Source: Paenibacillus periandrae (lineage in GTDB: Bacteria; Bacillota; Bacilli; Paenibacillales; NBRC-103111). From it: a stretch of 64,000 bases of DNA. The DNA lies in NCBI RefSeq assembly GCF_022458865.1, contig NZ_JAJNMU010000030.1:1-64000 (forward strand), read 5' to 3'. This document shows, one piece after another, positions 17,258-25,742 of the stretch. Below the pieces are notes generated by a model. It did no database searches and was not told the DNA's origin. It saw only the letters and a program-made list of their open reading frames with translations. Each line of letters begins with the position of its first letter. Within the stretch, counting starts at the first letter, position 1. The translations under genes were made by a program, and so were the position numbers.

Positions 17258-19328
17258 GTTGAACAATTTGCTCATGCAGCGAGACGCGGACGGTTTTTTT
17301 CAACTGCATAAAGACAGGGAGGCCGTAGCGGCTTTCATGGAAGAAGTATACCAGAAGACCATCCAGTTCGCAGATACCTCGACCAAAGTGAAGTACATGA
17401 TTGATAACGATTATTATGAGAATGTTTATGAACGCTACACTCACGATGAAGTCGATGAGATCTACCAAATCAGTCATAGCTTTCGTTTCGAGTTCCCGTC
17501 TTATATGGCGGCGTCCAAATTTTATACGGATTATGCAGTGAAAAGCAACGACCATTCCATTTACTTGGAGCATTATCCGGATAGAGTTGCCATTGTAGCT
17601 TTGTATCTGGCGGGCGGTGAGATGCAAATAGCAAGGGATTTGGCCACGTCCATGATGGAGCAGCGAATGCAGCCGGCGACTCCGACATTTTTGAATGCAG
17701 GGAAAAGCAGGCGCGGTGAAATGGTATCCTGCTTTCTGCTGGAAACTGATGATTCGCTCAACTCGATTAATTATGTACTGGGTACCTGCATGCAGCTTTC
17801 GAAAATTGGGGGCGGTGTAGCGGTCAATTTGTCCAAGCTTCGCGGTCGTGGCGAGCCGATTAAAGGTGTTGAGGGCGCGGCCAAAGGAATTATGCCGGTA
17901 CTCAAGCTGATGGAGGATGCATTCTCCTACGCAGACCAGATGGGTCAACGCAGAGGTTCAGGAGCGGCCTATTATCATATTTTTGGTTGGGATGTCATGG
18001 AGCTTTTGGATAGCAAGAAGATTAACGCGGATGAGAAAATGCGGCTCAAGACATTATCGATTGGTTTGATTGTTCCTGACAAATTTTATCAGCTTGCTGA
18101 GGATAACAAGCCGTTGCATCTGTTCGCTCCTTACTCTGTTTTTCAAGCGTACGGAAAATACCTGGATGATATGGATCTTGATGATATGTACGACCAACTG
18201 CTGGCCGATAATCGGGTGAGTAAAAAGACAGTGATGAGCGCACGTGACATGTTAATCAAAATTGCAATGATCCAGCTCGAATCGGGTTATCCTTATATCA
18301 TGAACAAAAGCAATGCCAACCGTGTCCATCCTCTGAAAAAACTGGGTACGATCAACATGTCAAACTTGTGTACGGAAATCTTCCAATTGCAGGAAACCTC
18401 GGAAATCACCGATTATGGTCGCCCGGATCTGATCCGTCGGGATATAAGCTGCAACCTCGCCTCCCTGAACATTGCCAATGTAATGGAATGGAAAAAAGTG
18501 AGGGAATCTGTCCACGACGGGATGACCGCCCTAACAGCTGTAAGTGATATGACGAACATTGCCAATGCGCCGGGTGTTGCAAAAGCAAACCAGGAGCTGC
18601 ATTCGGTCGGATTGGGAGCTATGAACCTTCACGGCTATCTTGCCAAAAATAAAATCGCGTATGAAAGCGATGAGGCTAAAGATTTTGTCCGCACTTTTTT
18701 TATGATGATGAATTATTATTCCTTGGAAAAAAGCATGGAAATTGCAAAAACACGTGGCGTCACATTTGCAGGCTTCCAGCATTCGGACTATGCGAATGGT
18801 AAGTACTTCGACCGTTACTTGGAAACGGACTTCCGACCCGTCACCAGCAAAGTGAAGCTATTGTTCATCGGGATTCCAGTTCCGTCTCCGGAAGACTGGG
18901 GAAATTTGAAGGCTGCTGTGCAGAAGCATGGATTGTATCACGCTTACCGCCTGGCAATTGCCCCGACGCAGAGCATTTCGTATATTCAGAACGCTACATC
19001 AAGCGTGATGCCGATTGTGGAGCCAATCGAAACCCGCACCTATGCCAACTCAACCACCTATTACCCGATGCCGTACATGAGCCGGGATAATTTCTTTTAC
19101 TATAAATCTGCTTATCAGATGGATCAATTCAAGGTGTTGGATCTAATTGCTGAAATTCAAATACATGTTGATCAAGGAATCTCAACCGTGCTGCATGTTA
19201 ATAGTGACATCACGACAAGGCAGCTTGCTCGCTACTATATTTATGCAGCTAAAAAAGGATTAAAATCGCTCTATTATACCCGGACGAACAGATTATCGAT
19301 CGAAGAATGCATCAGTTGCTCCGTTTAG
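17244..19328 (+). CDS. nrdE: Class Ib ribonucleotide reductase, large (alpha) subunit
   Basis: A 694-residue NrdE, close to the usual 700 or so. It reduces ribonucleoside diphosphates to deoxyribonucleotides. Active-site motifs are visible: N-L-C-T-E near residue 374 (Asn, catalytic Cys, Glu), TPTFLNAGKSRRGEMVSCFL in the first half with one redox Cys, and a C-terminal C-x2-C (CISC) that shuttles electrons. The start is a TTG at 17244, nine bases after GGAGG and inside nrdI. Regulation is through the upstream cobalamin riboswitch. Confidence 0.95.
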   Translation: MQHIELNNLLMQRDADGFFQLHKDREAVAAFMEEVYQKTIQFADTSTKVKYMIDNDYYENVYERYTHDEVDEIYQISHSFRFEFPSYMAASKFYTDYAVKSNDHSIYLEHYPDRVAIVALYLAGGEMQIARDLATSMMEQRMQPATPTFLNAGKSRRGEMVSCFLLETDDSLNSINYVLGTCMQLSKIGGGVAVNLSKLRGRGEPIKGVEGAAKGIMPVLKLMEDAFSYADQMGQRRGSGAAYYHIFGWDVMELLDSKKINADEKMRLKTLSIGLIVPDKFYQLAEDNKPLHLFAPYSVFQAYGKYLDDMDLDDMYDQLLADNRVSKKTVMSARDMLIKIAMIQLESGYPYIMNKSNANRVHPLKKLGTINMSNLCTEIFQLQETSEITDYGRPDLIRRDISCNLASLNIANVMEWKKVRESVHDGMTALTAVSDMTNIANAPGVAKANQELHSVGLGAMNLHGYLAKNKIAYESDEAKDFVRTFFMMMNYYSLEKSMEIAKTRGVTFAGFQHSDYANGKYFDRYLETDFRPVTSKVKLLFIGIPVPSPEDWGNLKAAVQKHGLYHAYRLAIAPTQSISYIQNATSSVMPIVEPIETRTYANSTTYYPMPYMSRDNFFYYKSAYQMDQFKVLDLIAEIQIHVDQGISTVLHVNSDITTRQLARYYIYAAKKGLKSLYYTRTNRLSIEECISCSV

Positions 19329-19341
19329 GGGAAGGGGAAAG

Positions 19342-20313
19342 ATGACAATGAGTGTTTGGAAAGCTGTAAATTGGAACCGTCCGGATGATGATTTTACCGA
19401 CACTTTCTGGAAGCAAAATATGATGCAATTTTGGACGGATGAAGAGATTCCTTTGTCGGATGATCAAATGTCCTGGCTGACGCTGAGCCAAGACGAGCGG
19501 GAGCTGTATATGAAAGTACTTGGGGGGCTGACCCTGCTGGATACGGTTCAGGGTGGCGTTGGTATGCCCAAAATACTTGAATGGGTTGACGGGCTGCAGC
19601 GTAAAGCCGTGCTCGGTTTTATGGGAATGATGGAGCAAATTCATGCCAAATCCTATAGCAGTATTTTCACAACACTGGCTTCAAGTGTAGAGATCGACAA
19701 CATTTTCAGCTGGATAGAAAGCAATCGTTGCTTGCAAATCAAAGCAGGGACGATCTCCCAATATTATAATGGCATTAAGACGCGTGAGGATTTGTATTTG
19801 GCGATGGCGGCCTCTGTAATGCTTGAGAGTTATCTGTTTTATAGTGGATTTTTTTATCCGCTTTACTTGGCGGGGCAAGGTAAAATGACGAGTAGTGGTG
19901 AAGTTATTAATCTGATACTGCGCGATGAAAGCATCCACGGGTTATATATTGGCATGCTGGCTCAAGAAATATATGCGCAATTGGATGAAAACGAACAGCA
20001 ATCGGCATTTGATAAGCTTCATAGTCTTATTCTCTATTTGCATAGCAATGAAGAGCTGTACACAGAGGAGCTATACCAATCTGTAGGATTAACAGACGAA
20101 GTGAAAGCATTTATCCGCTATAATGCCAACAAAGCATTCATGAATCTGGGGCTCGAACCTTTATTTCCAGAGGAGGATATTAATCCAATAGTCCTGAATG
20201 GAATCAGCACACGTACAAAGCAGCACGATTTCTTTTCCAAAAAAGGAAACGGATATGTTCGTACCCTTCATGTGGAGACATTGACGGATCGTGATTTCCT
20301 ATTTGATTTTTGA
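19342..20313 (+). CDS. nrdF: Class Ib ribonucleotide reductase, small (beta) subunit
   Basis: A 323-residue NrdF that carries the Mn2/Fe2-tyrosyl radical. Metal-ligand motifs are present: EQIHAKSYS near residue 97 and DESIHGLYIG near residue 193. The C-terminal tail ends with acidic and hydrophobic residues (DRDFLFDF), as expected for docking into NrdE. It begins 13 bases after nrdE behind GGGGAAAG. The operon probably ends here or reads into the LysR gene 27 bases downstream. Confidence 0.95.
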   Translation: MTMSVWKAVNWNRPDDDFTDTFWKQNMMQFWTDEEIPLSDDQMSWLTLSQDERELYMKVLGGLTLLDTVQGGVGMPKILEWVDGLQRKAVLGFMGMMEQIHAKSYSSIFTTLASSVEIDNIFSWIESNRCLQIKAGTISQYYNGIKTREDLYLAMAASVMLESYLFYSGFFYPLYLAGQGKMTSSGEVINLILRDESIHGLYIGMLAQEIYAQLDENEQQSAFDKLHSLILYLHSNEELYTEELYQSVGLTDEVKAFIRYNANKAFMNLGLEPLFPEEDINPIVLNGISTRTKQHDFFSKKGNGYVRTLHVETLTDRDFLFDF

Positions 20314-20340
20314 AGCGAATCCGTTTTAAGGAGGATTGCA

Positions 20341-21243
20341 TTGACTTTACAACAGTTGAAGTACGTGATTGAGGTAGCTAATCGCGGATCTATTAATGAG
20401 GCTGCCAAGAGGTTGTTTATTTCTCAGCCTACCCTTTCAAATGCGATTAAGGATTTGGAAAAAGAACTCCAGTTAGCTATTTTTGATAGATCTAATAAAG
20501 GGATTTCACTATCTAAAGAGGGTGTTGAATTTTTAAGCTACGCACGGCAAGTAGTAGAGCAGGCGGAATTATTGGAAAGTCGGTATCTTAATGTTAAGCC
20601 TTCCCTCCAGCATTTTTCTGTTTCCACTCAGCATTATGCTTTCGCGGTTAATGCATTTGTAAGTCTGGTTCAGGAGTATGGACAAGATGAATATGAATTA
20701 TCATTACGTGAGACCAAAACCTATGAAATTATTGAGGATGTCAAAGGTTTACGCAGCGAGATCGGGATCTTATACCTGAATGAGTTTAACGGAAAAGTCA
20801 TCAACAAATTGCTCAAAACTGCAAACTTGCAATTCAACAGCTTATTAACGGTTCAGCCACATATTTTTATTAGCATTAAGAATCCACTTGCTAAGCAAAG
20901 CATGGTAACGATTGACCAGCTTCAGAACTATCCGTATCTGTCTTTTGACCAAGGGGAATATAATTCCTTTCATTTTTCAGAAGAGATTCTCAGTACGATG
21001 TCCCATAAGAAAAGCATTCGTGTTAATGATCGGGCTACACTTTTCAATTTGTTGATCGGACTAAACGGATATACCATATCGACAGGTGTGCTAAGCGCCG
21101 ATCTGAATGGTAATGAAATTATTCCGGTTCCCCTGGATTGTGAGGAAACGATCAATGTTGGTTGGATATCCCATAGAAATGTTTCGCTATCCAAGCTTGG
21201 AGTAGCCTATATAGAAGCTCTCAATCAGGCGATTCTAAACTGA
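20341..21243 (+). CDS. LysR-family regulator, probable regulator of metE and pabB
   Basis: A 300-residue LysR-type regulator. The N-terminal winged helix is clear (residues 1-60: LQQLKYVIEVANRGSINEAAKRLFISQPTLSNAIKDLEKEL), followed by a periplasmic-binding-protein-like effector domain. The start is a TTG at 20341 behind AAGGAGG. It lies downstream of nrdF and immediately upstream of a double LysR-type operator (21252-21298) that also occurs before metE. The spacing and the T-N11-A dyads make it the best candidate to bind both. MetR is the closest functional analogy (metE activation with homocysteine); the effector is not known. Confidence 0.8.
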   Translation: MTLQQLKYVIEVANRGSINEAAKRLFISQPTLSNAIKDLEKELQLAIFDRSNKGISLSKEGVEFLSYARQVVEQAELLESRYLNVKPSLQHFSVSTQHYAFAVNAFVSLVQEYGQDEYELSLRETKTYEIIEDVKGLRSEIGILYLNEFNGKVINKLLKTANLQFNSLLTVQPHIFISIKNPLAKQSMVTIDQLQNYPYLSFDQGEYNSFHFSEEILSTMSHKKSIRVNDRATLFNLLIGLNGYTISTGVLSADLNGNEIIPVPLDCEETINVGWISHRNVSLSKLGVAYIEALNQAILN

Positions 21244-21251
21244 ATTTGGAT

Positions 21252-21298
21252 ATAGCCTAAGGATATGACCAGATATAGTTTAATTCAGTTACCTTATA
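21252..21298. promoter_or_regulatory. LysR-type double operator upstream of pabB
   Basis: ATAGCCTAAGGATAT at 21252-21266 is a nearly perfect T-N11-A dyad. It is followed at 21274-21298 by a TATA-N3-TAA-N5-TTA-N3-TATA element. The same pair precedes metE. A shared downstream GTGATAT/ATGATAT and then TAACAAA suggests that the promoter itself is also conserved. Confidence 0.7.
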
Positions 21299-21385
21299 CC
21301 TACCGATTTGTGATATCTTTCTTGTAACAAAGCTGTTCAGCTTTATCTATGGACTGCGTATTTAACTGTAATAGATGGAATATTA

Positions 21386-21456
21386 GATATGTGTGACTGG
21401 CGTAAACGTGGTGAACCACGAGGGAGCACATGTTCATATCGCCGTACGCCTGGGCA
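21386..21456 (+). ncRNA. ZTP riboswitch (pfl motif) upstream of pabB
   Basis: ATGTG/CACAT forms P1. The conserved GUGACUGGCG-like segment is followed by a CGTGG-GAA-CCACG hairpin, the GAGGGAGCAC segment and the distal CCGTACGCCTGGGCA stem-loop, the signature of ZTP/ZMP riboswitches. ZTP rises when 10-formyltetrahydrofolate is short. Such switches usually turn on folate and purine genes, which fits pabB directly downstream. Confidence 0.88.
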
Positions 21457-21458
21457 AA

Positions 21459-21490
21459 GTATTTGATCTTAGGATCGAATGCTTTTTTAT
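21459..21490 (+). terminator. ZTP riboswitch terminator
   Basis: GTATTTGATC and GATCGAATGC form a stem with a four-base loop, followed by TTTTTTATTTT. It starts two bases after the aptamer, the usual expression platform for this class. Confidence 0.85.
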
Positions 21491-21521
21491 TTTAAGAAGC
21501 AATAGAAGCGGAGGGTAGGAT

Positions 21522-22637
21522 ATGAAGCATGAACCAACCATTATCATTGATTTTAATCAGAAAAGATTGAAATTTGAGAAGCCTCTGCAGATTTGGCAAA
21601 CCCACAAATTGGAGGAGATCAGTGGGATTTTTGAAAAGGTACAGGAGGCTATCGATGAGCAGTTCTATGTAGCCGGATATGTCTCATATGAGTGCGCACC
21701 CGCTTTTGAGAAGCATTTCAGCGTGTGTGAACCTGATGCAGAGTTTCCATTAGTGTGGTTTGCTGTCTATGAGAAGCCAGTAGAAGAGAACGACATAGCG
21801 CCGAAGGGGATGTACTCCGTTTCAGACTGGAGTGCAGGTACGAACCGTGTGGATTATACAAACAACATTGAAGGCATTCATGCTGCGATTGCTCGTGGAG
21901 AGACGTACCAAGTCAACTATTCCACGCGTTTGAAGGCCAAGTTTACTGGAGATGATTTTGCCTACTACGAAGATTTGCGAGATGTCCAAACTAATTTTTC
22001 TGCATATTTAAATGTGGGGCGCTATCGGATCTTATCGGTTTCACCAGAGCTTTTCTTCCACTGGAATGGAGAGCTCATTCGTACCAAGCCAATGAAAGGT
22101 ACTCTTCCCATAACGGGCAGTAAACAAACTTTGTTCGAATCGGAGAAGAACCGCACAGAAAATGTGATGATTGTGGATCTCCTTCGGAACGATTTAGGGC
22201 GGATTGCCAAGACAGGTACCATTAAGGTTCCACATCTATTTGAAATCGAGGAATATCCTACGCTATACCAAATGACCTCGACTGTAGAAGCTAATACACA
22301 ACCTGAGGTCACCCTGTTCGATGTATTCCGGGCCATGTTCCCATGTGGGTCGATAACCGGGGCACCCAAAATTTCTACCATGAAGATGATCTCATCCCTG
22401 GAAAAGGAGCCGCGCCATATTTATTGTGGTTCCATTGGGCTCGCTGTACCGGGTGAGGGCATCACGTTTAACGTGGCCATCCGCACAGTTCTTGTAGATA
22501 CGCATACGCAGCTGGCTATGTATGGAGTAGGAGGAGGGATTACCTGGGATTCAACCGCTGAGGACGAGTATGATGAGATGAGAACGAAATCCAGAGTGTT
22601 GACATATCGGCATGAGCGGGTTGAAAGTCAAACATAA
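21522..22637 (+). CDS. pabB: Aminodeoxychorismate synthase component I
   Basis: A 371-residue chorismate-binding enzyme. The catalytic half contains ARGETYQVNYSTR, SPELFFHWNG, TKPMKGTLP, LLRNDLGRI, FPCGSITGAPK and GVGGGITWDS, all classic for the anthranilate/aminodeoxychorismate synthase family. The short N-terminal part and the ZTP riboswitch upstream point to PabB (folate branch) rather than TrpE. It lacks a fused PabC lyase domain. GGAGGGTAGGAT precedes the ATG. It makes 4-amino-4-deoxychorismate for p-aminobenzoate with a PabA glutaminase not present here. It is controlled by both the riboswitch and, by inference, the LysR protein. Confidence 0.9.
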   Translation: MKHEPTIIIDFNQKRLKFEKPLQIWQTHKLEEISGIFEKVQEAIDEQFYVAGYVSYECAPAFEKHFSVCEPDAEFPLVWFAVYEKPVEENDIAPKGMYSVSDWSAGTNRVDYTNNIEGIHAAIARGETYQVNYSTRLKAKFTGDDFAYYEDLRDVQTNFSAYLNVGRYRILSVSPELFFHWNGELIRTKPMKGTLPITGSKQTLFESEKNRTENVMIVDLLRNDLGRIAKTGTIKVPHLFEIEEYPTLYQMTSTVEANTQPEVTLFDVFRAMFPCGSITGAPKISTMKMISSLEKEPRHIYCGSIGLAVPGEGITFNVAIRTVLVDTHTQLAMYGVGGGITWDSTAEDEYDEMRTKSRVLTYRHERVESQT

Positions 22638-22683
22638 GCATAACTAATGGCTGTCTTTAACAAAAAGTAAGTTGGTGGTAATA

Positions 22684-23172
22684 ATGAATTATGAGTTTCT
22701 TGGTGCATTGCCTAATCAAAATATAATCTTAACGAAGAAAAGTTTAATTGATGAAGCTAATTGTGTGCTGATTTTCGCCTTCTATAAAGGTAAATTGGTT
22801 CTTGTTAAACATCATTGTCGCGGTTGGGAACTACCTGGAGGGAATAGGGAGGAAGGCGAATCGGTTACACAAACGGTTATTAGAGAGATGTATGAAGAGA
22901 CTGGTGGAGAACTCGATTCGATTGAAAGGATTGGACAATATTTAATTTTTGAAGAGGCTCGTCTAGTATTTGTGAAAAATATTTATATCTCAAAGGTGAG
23001 TGTCCTTAGGGAGCTGCCGAGCGGATTTGAAACCAATGGGGTCATGCTGCTGGATACGATTCCAAAGCAATTAGAATTTATGAATGACCCCACATTTAGT
23101 CCATTAATGAAAGACAATGTGTTCCTGATTGTGTCCGAATGGATCAAGGATCATCAATTTACCCAAAAGTGA
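22684..23172 (+). CDS. Nudix hydrolase
   Basis: A 162-residue protein with a complete Nudix box: GGNREEGESVTQTVIREMYEETGGEL matches the G-x5-E-x7-R-E-x2-E-E-x-G-x pattern, so metal-dependent hydrolysis of a nucleoside diphosphate linked to another moiety is expected. It begins 46 bases after pabB. A Nudix step (dihydroneopterin triphosphate pyrophosphohydrolase) exists in folate synthesis, but the sequence alone does not prove that role. The start is the ATG at 22684. The 3' end overlaps a small minus-strand gene (23154-23339). Confidence 0.85.
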   Translation: MNYEFLGALPNQNIILTKKSLIDEANCVLIFAFYKGKLVLVKHHCRGWELPGGNREEGESVTQTVIREMYEETGGELDSIERIGQYLIFEEARLVFVKNIYISKVSVLRELPSGFETNGVMLLDTIPKQLEFMNDPTFSPLMKDNVFLIVSEWIKDHQFTQK

Positions 23173-23339
23173 AGCGTTTTGTTACACAGATTCAGCCAAC
23201 GCTCACGCGTCGCAGGATCTGTGTATTCGAGATGACAAATGAGGGTTTCCAAGTCGTCAATAGTGAAATTTTGAATGAAAGCGGTTATGATTCGTTCGTC
23301 TTCCACATGGGACAAAAAATGAACCAATTCGTAACGCAT
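23154..23339 (-). CDS. 61-residue orphan protein behind a cobalamin riboswitch
   Basis: The frame starts at ATG 23339 with an excellent AAGGAGGACTAAA ribosome binding site and encodes 61 residues with no signal peptide. The composition looks like a compact helical protein: acidic/aromatic N-terminus (MRYELVHFLSHVEDERI), amphipathic middle (FIQNFTIDDLETLICHLE), basic/aromatic end. It contains two Cys and several His residues. It is the only gene downstream of the minus-strand cobalamin riboswitch before the tail of the converging Nudix gene. I do not recognise a family. Expression should be repressed by B12 if the switch works in the usual OFF mode. Confidence 0.55.
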   Translation of the reverse strand: MRYELVHFLSHVEDERIITAFIQNFTIDDLETLICHLEYTDPATRERWLNLCNKTLHFWVN

Positions 23340-23418
23340 TTTAGTCCTCCTTGTCGTCACTCGACTTGTTATTAATTAATGGAAAAAAATGTAATTAAAT
23401 ACAATTAATAAATAAAAA

Positions 23419-23457
23419 AGGTGTCCTTCCCGGAATGAGCATAGGGGAAGACACCTT
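23419..23457 (-). terminator. Terminator of the minus-strand cobalamin riboswitch
   Basis: On the minus strand AGGTGTCTTCCC pairs with GGGAAGGACACCT and is followed by TTTTTTATTT. It lies between the aptamer and the 61-residue gene, so it is either the switching terminator or a plain end of the leader. Confidence 0.8.
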
Positions 23458-23521
23458 CATTTTGTTAAATGATGGATCGTCTAACACCTCCCTATTTCCC
23501 GTAGGTTTAACAGCGCTGTTG

Positions 23522-23697
23522 AAACAGGCAGGTCTCCTGGCTATAGGTCTCATCGTCACCAGCAGCCTTCCCGGTTGAAACTCAACCAGTGGCGTCTTGC
23601 AGTGACTCAACCATGACAGTGGCGGGACCGCGTCGGTTTTACACCGAACTTCCCTTTTAAGCTTACCTGTATACGCTTGCAGCAGGTAAGCACCTAT
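23522..23697 (-). ncRNA. Second cobalamin riboswitch, minus strand
   Basis: Reading the minus strand, AGGTGC opens the aptamer. It is followed by AAAAGGGAAGTTCGGTG, GGTCCCGCCACTGTC, GGGAAGGC and finally GCCAGGAGACCTGCC. These are the same conserved blocks as in the switch at 16549, in the same order. The keto-acid decarboxylase ends upstream at 23783 on the same strand, so the switch points away from it toward the 61-residue gene. A possible ribosome binding site (GGGAGGTG) lies between aptamer and terminator but opens no convincing frame. Confidence 0.92.
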
Positions 23698-23782
23698 TTC
23701 CAATATTCAATTATGAATGTCTTATACCCATCATATCCCAACTGGTGAAGCCGCACAAGGATTCTGTTTTTTTAAGTTGATT

Positions 23783-25501
23783 CTAATCCTGACTGCGCTG
23801 CTTTTCCTGCATCTCCAAATAGTTGCGCATTCGGCGCATATTGTCGGGTGCGTCCATAGGATCCGCGGCGATCATTTCAATGATACAAAGTCTTCCGTTA
23901 TGTTCCTTATCAGCTTGGGTTATAGCTTGATCAAGCTCTCCATAGGTCCGGACAGTCACGGCAAACGCATCGCCTCCAAAGGCTTCGGCCAGCTTGGTAT
24001 ATGACCAGCGCGGAATTTGGTTATATGGCTGATCCTCTGTTTTGACATTCAAATATTTCTCTATAGTATAACCATCGTTGTTCAATATGAAAATAATGGG
24101 TTTACATTCATAATAGAGCATGGAGCTAATCTCTTGGGCTGTCAGCTGCAAGGAGCCGTCACCTGTAAATAACAACACGCGCCGGTCCGGCGCAGCGATA
24201 CTCGCACCAAATGCCGAGGGTGTGGCATAACCGATGGATTCCCAGCCTCCCTGTGCAATATATGTTACATTGCGAGGCAATCTCACCTGCGACATCCCGT
24301 TGTAAAACGTACCGGTCTCTGCGATCACAATATCCTTCTCTTTCAGCATCTGCTGAAAACGAGGATAATAAATGGCCGCAGTTAAAGGCGTATTGGTACT
24401 GCCGGTTATTTGGTCGTATGGGAATGTCGCTTTTCCCGACAAGCCTTGGCCTTTGTACCCAACCTTCTGTACCGCAAGCAGCATGTCAGCTGCGAACACA
24501 TTTGGATATTCTGCTTCCGCAACCTTAACCATGTCCGGTTGAATATCAACGGTTACCCGTGGGTTCAGCTTCGCCGTGAAGTTTGCGGTGTTAGTGTCCG
24601 CCCATACCATGCCTACCGCAATGACACAGTCTGCATGCTCCACCGTTGTTTGAACCTCAGAACTTCCAAAAGAGCCTCCGTACATCCCTATATAATTCGG
24701 ATGGGTTTCGTCGAATGCACCCTTTCCGAACATCATTGTCGCAACAGGCACGTTCATGGCGTCGGCCAACTGCCGAACTGCTGTGTCTAGACCAAAACGC
24801 ATTGTTTTGACATCAACCAGAATGACCGGACGGTGGGCGCGCTCCAGCAGCTGGCGGAGATGTTCCGTTGCAGCCTGAAGGGTTTTCAGATTGGATGTTG
24901 GACGAGGCGGTACCGGCTCTCTTCGGACAATGATCGGCTTGATTACTAAATCATCAGCGACAACCAGGTACACCGGTTTTTTCTTCTCCTTCGCAATACG
25001 AATGGCGGCAGGAATTTCAATCTCGGCGTTTTCCGTCGTCAGTACCGCAGTGTAAGCCGAAATCAGCTCATACACCTTGTGGAAGACGTCGAAATTTCCA
25101 TTCATAAGAGTATGGTGCATCAGCTTGTGTTGCTTTTGATCCTTCTCGGGAGGCGCACCCACTATGTGAATCAGCGGCACATTCTCGCTGTTAGCTCCCG
25201 CTATCGCATTGCAGGCACTGAGCTCCCCGACCCCGAAAGTCGTAATCAAAGCGGACAAACCTTTGACTCTTGCGTAGCCATCTGCTGCATAGCCTGAGTT
25301 CAATTCGTTCCGTCCACTAACAAACCGGATTCCGTTATATCGCTCCAGCGTATCCAAGAGTGTGAAATTATAGTCTCCGGCGACGCCAAAAATTTCAGTA
25401 ATGCCCTCCAGCCTCAGGCAATCGAATAAATACTGACCAAGTGTTTTTTGAGTTGTTCCAGCTTGGTGGTCAGAGCTGCCCACCGCTGTCATGGTTCTCA
25501 T
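23783..25501 (-). CDS. Thiamine-diphosphate 2-keto acid (indolepyruvate/pyruvate-type) decarboxylase
   Basis: A 572-residue ThDP enzyme with the three-domain layout of pyruvate/indolepyruvate decarboxylases. The N-terminal pyrimidine-binding part has LFDCLRLEGITEIFGVAGDYN with the conserved Glu around residue 60 region (SGRNELNSGYAADGYAR) and two His in TLMNG-adjacent HHT. The ThDP motif GDGSLQLTAQEISSML...NNDGYTIE lies near residue 450. It removes CO2 from a 2-keto acid to give an aldehyde; the preference between pyruvate, branched-chain and indolepyruvate cannot be read by eye. GGGAGAGTGAG precedes the ATG. The gene stands alone between two converging or reading-away neighbours. Confidence 0.85.
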   Translation of the reverse strand: MRTMTAVGSSDHQAGTTQKTLGQYLFDCLRLEGITEIFGVAGDYNFTLLDTLERYNGIRFVSGRNELNSGYAADGYARVKGLSALITTFGVGELSACNAIAGANSENVPLIHIVGAPPEKDQKQHKLMHHTLMNGNFDVFHKVYELISAYTAVLTTENAEIEIPAAIRIAKEKKKPVYLVVADDLVIKPIIVRREPVPPRPTSNLKTLQAATEHLRQLLERAHRPVILVDVKTMRFGLDTAVRQLADAMNVPVATMMFGKGAFDETHPNYIGMYGGSFGSSEVQTTVEHADCVIAVGMVWADTNTANFTAKLNPRVTVDIQPDMVKVAEAEYPNVFAADMLLAVQKVGYKGQGLSGKATFPYDQITGSTNTPLTAAIYYPRFQQMLKEKDIVIAETGTFYNGMSQVRLPRNVTYIAQGGWESIGYATPSAFGASIAAPDRRVLLFTGDGSLQLTAQEISSMLYYECKPIIFILNNDGYTIEKYLNVKTEDQPYNQIPRWSYTKLAEAFGGDAFAVTVRTYGELDQAITQADKEHNGRLCIIEMIAADPMDAPDNMRRMRNYLEMQEKQRSQD

Positions 25502-25742
25502 CTCTTGCTCACTCTCCCTATCCTTTTAAGTCTGTCCTTGAATAAGATACCCTTTTCATTGGATGGGTTATTCACTAAGAAACATTCACGCCACCGGACG
25601 AATCTCAATGCACATAGATATAACAACGAGAGTTAAATGATTCCCCTTTTTTTAGCAATCATAGTGAAGAGGCGAAGCCAATAATCATGATACGATAGCT
25701 ACGAGAAATTGAAGATGAGCAGCATGAAAGGGGATATTGAGG

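Noticed and set aside
21522..22637. Calling this gene trpE
   Set aside because: It is shorter than TrpE at the N-terminus, it is next to a ZTP riboswitch, and no trp genes follow.
23395..23703. A 102-residue open frame on the minus strand
   Set aside because: It coincides with the cobalamin riboswitch and its terminator; the codons simply follow the structured RNA and there is no ribosome binding site.
23522..25501. Control of the keto-acid decarboxylase by the cobalamin riboswitch
   Set aside because: The switch lies downstream of that gene on the same strand and points away from it, so it cannot be its leader.
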